Part shown: positions 60,801 to 64,000 of the stretch, piece by piece
Position numbering within the stretch: the stretch's first letter is position 1
Layout: each line of letters begins with the position of its first letter
Origin: Microbacterium sp. BH-3-3-3
GTDB lineage: Bacteria; Actinomycetota; Actinomycetes; Actinomycetales; Microbacteriaceae
DNA: 64,000 nt
NCBI RefSeq assembly: GCF_001792815.1
Contig: NZ_CP017674.1
Span: forward strand, 868,001-932,000
Direction: 5' to 3'
Made by a program: the position numbers and the translations under genes
Notes under the pieces: generated by a model
Told to the model about the DNA's origin: nothing
The model's database searches: none
The model's input: only the letters and a program-made list of their open reading frames with translations

Positions 60801-61526
60801 GCCAACGGCGCGCAGTCGGTCATCGACGAGTTCATCTCGTCGGCCGATCAGAAGTGGGCTCAGCAGTCGAGTGTCGTGCTGCTGCTCCCCCACGGCTACG
60901 AGGGCCAGGGACCCGACCACTCGTCGGCCCGCATCGAGCGCTACCTGCAGATGTGCGCGCAGGACAACATGATCGTCGCGCGCCCGTCGACGCCGGCCTC
61001 GTACTTCCACCTGCTGCGCCGCCAGGCGTACCAGCGCCCGCGTCGTCCGCTCATCGTCTTCACCCCGAAGGCCATGCTGCGTCTGCGCGGAGCCACGAGC
61101 CCGGTCGAGGACTTCCTTGAGGGTCGCTTCGAGCCGGTGCTCGACGACAACCGCGGTGTCGACCGCGGCGCCGTCATGCGCGTGCTGCTGCACGCCGGAA
61201 AGATCCACTGGGATCTGCGCGCCGAGCTCGACAAGAACCCGAACCCGAACATCGCCCTCGTGCGCCTGGAGCAGTACTACCCGGCGCCGATCGAAGAGCT
61301 GACCCGCGTGCTCGATCAGTACCCGAACGCCGAACTGGTGTGGGTTCAGGACGAGCCCGAGAACCAGGGCGCGTGGCCGTTCATCGCGCTCGAGATCGCC
61401 GACCAGCTCGGTGGCCGCTCGATCCGCAACATCTCGCGTGCCTCCGCGGCGTCGACCGCGACCGGCTCGCCCAAGGTGCACGCCAACGAGCACGCCGCCA
61501 TCATGGCGGAGGCGCTCGCGCGCTGA
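57861..61526 (+). CDS. kgd: Multifunctional 2-oxoglutarate dehydrogenase E1/E2 (Kgd)
   Basis: The 1221-residue TCA-cycle enzyme fuses an N-terminal segment with E2 and E1 domains. The first 40 residues hold ANEWLVDELYEQFKVD. A Pro/Ala linker leads to the succinyltransferase domain (about 120-350: NNHMSRTRGGKISFTHLIGWAL, TYDHRVIQGAGSGEF). The thiamine-diphosphate E1 (about 370-1221) has MAHRGRLNVLTNIGGK, GDAAFAGQGVV and the C-terminal region NPNPNIALVRLEQYYPAPIEEL. There is no lipoyl domain, as in mycobacterial and corynebacterial OdhA/Kgd. It starts at a GTG with AGGAAAG upstream. Confidence 0.97.
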   Translation: MSSQVAGVGTSSEGEFGANEWLVDELYEQFKVDKHSVDKAWWPILEAYHPVVDGSAAAAPPSEPKPVTAPIPVVGQAPVARTTAKPAKPQPIPAQAPASTPAAAAPSTEEDRVTVLKGMPKALASNMDDSLTVPTATSVRTVPAKLMIDNRIVINNHMSRTRGGKISFTHLIGWALIQALKEFPSQNVYYAEIDGKPSVVAPAHINLGIAIDMPKPDGTRALLVPSIKRADTLSFSDFLDAYEDLVRRARGNKLTPGDFQGTTLSLTNPGGIGTVHSVPRLMRGQGAIIGAGALDYPAEFQGASDKTLNELAIGKTITLTSTYDHRVIQGAGSGEFLKKVHELLIGQRGFYDDIFAALRIPYAPIHWAADISVDLSERIDKSARVQELINSYRVRGHLMADIDPLEYVQRTHPDLEIESHGLTFWDLDREFVTGGLGTKRVAKLRDILGVLRDSYCRTMGVEYMHIQDPIQRQWFQSNIEVKYTKPGHDEQLRILSKLNQAEAFETFLQTKYVGQKRFSLEGGESLIPLLDQILQGAASKGLDGAAIGMAHRGRLNVLTNIGGKTYGQVFREFEGAVATGSKRGSGDVKYHLGTEGTFVGDEGDELPVYLAANPSHLETVDGVLEGIVRAKQDRKPIGTFSWLPILVHGDAAFAGQGVVVETLQMSQLRGYRTGGTIHVVVNNQVGFTTTPTDARTSVYATDVAKTIQAPVLHVNGDDPEAVVRAAELAFLYREEFHRDIIIDLVCYRRRGHNEGDDPSMTQPLMTNLIEAKRSVRRLYTESLVGRGDITEDEYEQAKQDFQNRLEVAFADTHEAETGTTPVVTADAVDDVPTGAPETTGVSREVVQHIGDAFVNKPDGFTVHNKLQQLLDKRLDMSRNGNIDWAFGELLAFGSVLMEGTPVRLAGQDSRRGTFVQRHSVLHDRDNGQEWLPLANLSENQGRFWVYDSLLSEYAAMAFEYGYSVERADSLVLWEAQFGDFANGAQSVIDEFISSADQKWAQQSSVVLLLPHGYEGQGPDHSSARIERYLQMCAQDNMIVARPSTPASYFHLLRRQAYQRPRRPLIVFTPKAMLRLRGATSPVEDFLEGRFEPVLDDNRGVDRGAVMRVLLHAGKIHWDLRAELDKNPNPNIALVRLEQYYPAPIEELTRVLDQYPNAELVWVQDEPENQGAWPFIALEIADQLGGRSIRNISRASAASTATGSPKVHANEHAAIMAEALAR

Positions 61527-61537
61527 TCCGTACGTCG

Positions 61538-61570
61538 AAGGGCCCGGTCGATATCGTCGACCGGGCCCTT
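61538..61570. terminator. Bidirectional terminator after kgd
   Basis: A 14-bp stem (61538-61551 with 61557-61570) has a 5-base loop and a following T run (CCCTTTC). It lies between convergent genes. Confidence 0.88.
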
Positions 61571-61617
61571 TCGCGTGGGCGGATTCCTCGCGACAGGATG
61601 CCGAGACCGCCGACGCG

Positions 61618-62919
61618 TCAGGATGCCGGCGGCGCCAGTCCGAGCGTCGGAGCCAGCGCGGGGATGGCGAACTCGAGGCTCGCGTCGAGCGCCTCGCCGG
61701 TGTGGCCCGCACCCTCGACGATGTGCGTCAGCACGGTGAACCCGGCGGCCTGCGCGGCCTCGGAGTTGGCCTGCTGTCCCGGGCCGTAGGTGGTGTCGGC
61801 GCTTCCCCACGTGAAGATCGCCAGGTGGCCGGTGTAGGTCCCGGCGGGAGCTGCCGCCATGATCACCGACGGCTTGTTGGCCTGGAACGCGCCCGCGTCG
61901 CCGTTGTACGTGTCGGCCACGGTCTCGGCGACGTGCTCGGATCCCGGGAACTCGTTGCCCATGACGTCGAGCATCTGCCCCCACACGTCCGGGTACTTCG
62001 AGCCGTACATCGCGGCGCACGAGCCACCGTTCGAGAAGCCCCCGATGGTCCAGTACCGGTGGTCCTTCACGACGTTGAGGTTCTTCTCGGCCCACTGCGG
62101 CACGAGCTGGTTGATGTAGGTCGACACGGCGCCGTACTTCGCGGAGTCGACGCACGCGGGATCACGGTCGGGAGCCCCCAGCTGGTCGACGACGACGGCG
62201 ATCGGGGCGAGGCCCCTGTTCTTCGCCGCGAAGGCATCGAGCGCTTTGGCCAGCGCCGTCGGATCCGGTGAACCGGGCTGCCCCATCATGAAGACGAGCA
62301 GCGGGAGGGCCGGCGGGTTCGCGACCTGTGCTGCGGGCGGAAGGTACAGCGAGGCGTCTCGCGCCGCGAACTGCCCGGTGGGGATCTTCGCGTTCCCCGA
62401 CAGAGCACTCAGCGCCCCCTGCGTCGGCATCCCCGCGGGGGGTTCCCAGGTCTCGTAGAGCGTCGCCGGGTCTCCCGCGACGGCGGCCTGAGCGGGAAGA
62501 GCCGCGGGATCGAGCGCCTGCACGCCGAGGATGGCGGCGAGGTTGTGCGTCACCCCGTAGGCGGTGTTGACGCCGAGCGCGGCGGCCAGGAGCGCCGCCA
62601 CCACCGTCAGCGAACCGGCGACCCGACGCCCCCACGGGCGGCGGCAGATGCCCACGACGCCCACCGCGGCCGCGGCGACGCCGCCCGCCGCCCAGGCGGC
62701 GGCCCCGGCGGGCAGCGGGCCCTGGAAGAGGTTCATGGCCTCGAGGATGTGGGCGACGATGTACATCACCACCCCCGCGGCGACGCCGATGACGAGCGTG
62801 CGGACCACGCGGCGCGGAGCCCACGACACCACGGCGAGCGCACCCACCCCGGCGACGATCGCACACACGACCAGCAGCGGACTGTCGATCAGCTCGGAAG
62901 ACAGCAGGAAACGGTTCAT
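61618..62919 (-). CDS. Membrane-anchored esterase-family protein
   Basis: The 433-residue protein has four N-terminal membrane helices (about 5-140) and an external esterase-D/mycolyltransferase-like alpha/beta-hydrolase domain (about 190-430). The nucleophile elbow is GGFSNGGSCAAMYG, and the catalytic His is probably in VEGAGHTGEA. It ends GLAPPAS. The ATG at 62919 overlaps the stop of the DUF2156 gene (ATGA). It may act on envelope lipids. Confidence 0.88.
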   Translation of the reverse strand: MNRFLLSSELIDSPLLVVCAIVAGVGALAVVSWAPRRVVRTLVIGVAAGVVMYIVAHILEAMNLFQGPLPAGAAAWAAGGVAAAAVGVVGICRRPWGRRVAGSLTVVAALLAAALGVNTAYGVTHNLAAILGVQALDPAALPAQAAVAGDPATLYETWEPPAGMPTQGALSALSGNAKIPTGQFAARDASLYLPPAAQVANPPALPLLVFMMGQPGSPDPTALAKALDAFAAKNRGLAPIAVVVDQLGAPDRDPACVDSAKYGAVSTYINQLVPQWAEKNLNVVKDHRYWTIGGFSNGGSCAAMYGSKYPDVWGQMLDVMGNEFPGSEHVAETVADTYNGDAGAFQANKPSVIMAAAPAGTYTGHLAIFTWGSADTTYGPGQQANSEAAQAAGFTVLTHIVEGAGHTGEALDASLEFAIPALAPTLGLAPPAS

Positions 62920-64000
62920 CGGCGGCCCTCCCACGCACTCCTCGCCAGAGCGACCATCTCATGACGGGAGGCGTCGGGAAGATAGGCGCGTCCGACGGCG
63001 GCCCCGATCGCGGGGAGCTGGAGCGGGTCGCGGTACGCCAGTGCGAGCGGACGGTACCGGGGGCGGAACTTGCCCTTGAAGCGGAACAGCGAGGCGAAAC
63101 CGTACGCCGGCTCGAGCACCTCCGCCAGCCAGCGCAGCAGTGCCCGCAGCGGGGCGGGGTCGCCGTCGACGGGCTCGGCCGGGTCGTCGGCGAGCGGAGC
63201 GCCCGACAGGCTGAGCACCGTGGCGCCCTCCTCCTGCAGCTGCAACGCGGCCTTCGCGATGAGGAACTCCATCATGCCGTTGGGTCCGTCGGTGCGACGG
63301 CGCATGAAGTCGAGGGTCCATCCGGTGATCTCACCGTCGGTCCAGCTCGGCATCCAGCTCGTCACCGCTTCGACGCGGTCGTCGGGGCCGACAGCGAGCA
63401 GCAGGCGCACCTCGCGGTCGCGCAGCTCGTCGAGGGAGCCGAGCGTGAAACCCATCTCGGGCAACGCGCGGTCGGCCACCCACTCCTCGTCGATCGCGAC
63501 GACCTGCGACGCCTGACCCACTGTCAGCTCGTGCCACCGCGTCCACACCGCGGTGTAGCCCTCGCGTTCGGCGCGGGTGAGCGGCTGGCGCACTTTCTGC
63601 CAGGTCTTGCCGGCGAAGGTCAGACCCGCGAGGTCCATGACCGTCTCGACCCCGACGGGCACGTGCCGCCACCCGAGGCTCACGAGGTCGTCGAGGGTGT
63701 CGCCGTGCACGCTGTAGAAGGCGGGGATCCAGCCGTGCTCGAGGCAGTAGTCGGTGAACCCGCGCAGCGCCTCGACCCGGCGCCCCGCGGGGGCCAGAGG
63801 ATCGGCGACGGCCAGGGCGACGTCACCGGTCAGCCGGTACGCCACGGCGCACTCGCGGTCGTCCGAGTACCAGTGGCGGTTGCCCTCCCACGTGCCGAGG
63901 AAGCCGAGGGTGTCGCTCCCGCGCCGCAGCAGCTCGCGGTAGTGCGCGTGTCCCCCCGCGACGGGACGGCGGGCGCGACGGTAGAGCCAGAGGATCGCGG
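62916..64000 (-). CDS. DUF2156 (MprF-like) protein, partial
   Basis: About 361 residues are visible and the gene runs past the right edge. The sequence shows the aminoacyltransferase (MprF C-terminal, GNAT-like) domain: FLGTWEGNRHWYSDDRECAVAYRLTGDVALAVADPL, VGVETVMDLAGLTFAGKTWQKVRQPL, WMPSWTDGEITGWTLDFMRRR and FRFKGKFRPRYRP. Relatives attach amino acids to phospholipids. The esterase overlaps its stop, so the two may share a role in envelope modification. Confidence 0.9.
   Translation of the reverse strand, partial: AILWLYRRARRPVAGGHAHYRELLRRGSDTLGFLGTWEGNRHWYSDDRECAVAYRLTGDVALAVADPLAPAGRRVEALRGFTDYCLEHGWIPAFYSVHGDTLDDLVSLGWRHVPVGVETVMDLAGLTFAGKTWQKVRQPLTRAEREGYTAVWTRWHELTVGQASQVVAIDEEWVADRALPEMGFTLGSLDELRDREVRLLLAVGPDDRVEAVTSWMPSWTDGEITGWTLDFMRRRTDGPNGMMEFLIAKAALQLQEEGATVLSLSGAPLADDPAEPVDGDPAPLRALLRWLAEVLEPAYGFASLFRFKGKFRPRYRPLALAYRDPLQLPAIGAAVGRAYLPDASRHEMVALARSAWEGRR

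Noticed and set aside
57732-61712. Very long open frame on the minus strand opposite kgd
   Set aside because: It is a by-product of high GC content. The opposite strand holds the full, motif-complete Kgd, and the minus-strand protein is low-complexity Val/Arg/Leu/Asp sequence without motifs.

Overview
The window looks like chromosomal DNA of a high-GC actinomycete, most likely Microbacterium or a close Microbacteriaceae relative. The grounds are the very high GC content, the fused 2-oxoglutarate decarboxylase/dehydrogenase Kgd, a GuaB1-type IMP/GMP enzyme, the DUF7882, DUF6458, DUF3097 and DUF5684 small proteins, a DtxR-type iron box, and many leaderless promoters of the form TAnnnT-N6/7-ATG. 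This is inference from gene content; no database search was possible.

Layout. 0-6.4 kb: a DUF2993 protein (cut by the left edge), argS, a transglutaminase-fold protein, a membrane kinase operon (DUF6458, Ser/Thr kinase, lipoprotein) and an orphan HPr-kinase-like/PqqD-like protein. 6.4-8.5 kb: a lower-GC islet with an AbiE-like toxin-antitoxin pair, lying between tRNA-Arg(CCG) and a degenerate copy of the 3' end of that tRNA. 8.6-14.2 kb: small hypothetical genes, rtcB preceded by a tiny ORF and a terminator, and a divergent MarR/DUF7882 locus with palindromic operators. 14.3-20.3 kb: a Nei glycosylase, FAD enzyme and SRPBCC operon, a GAF histidine kinase and a PIG-V-like mannosyltransferase. 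20.4-23.4 kb: a guanidinium exporter under a guanidine-III riboswitch, then a CPBP protein, trmB and DUF3097. 23.5-30.8 kb: TPM-domain protein, PspA, arginase-family protein, an iron-regulated SIP domain, a phosphatase and hydrolases. 30.9-35.9 kb: a complete five-gene peptide/nickel-type ABC importer. 36-37.8 kb: an M4 protease with its emfourin-type inhibitor, and two 94-bp palindromic repeats. 37.8-57.7 kb: acetyltransferase, ung, phosphoribosyltransferase, transporters, metY and metX, short-chain dehydrogenases, a hendecad-repeat membrane protein, GT87, nnrD, an old-yellow enzyme, two CNNM/CBS proteins, GH76 and guaB1. 57.9-64 kb: kgd, a membrane esterase and a DUF2156 protein (cut by the right edge).

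Most of the window is ordinary chromosomal housekeeping. Genes are tightly packed, with many ATGA/GTGA stop-start overlaps and strong hairpins between convergent genes. No prophage, insertion sequence or CRISPR array was seen. The least explained signals are: (1) strong over-representation of the heptamer GGATGCC/GGCATCC, which recurs in terminator stems and directly before start codons; (2) the paired 94-bp palindromes; (3) the rtcB leader with a 29-codon ORF plus terminator; (4) the tRNA-flanked toxin-antitoxin islet; and (5) the orphan HprK/PqqD-like protein.
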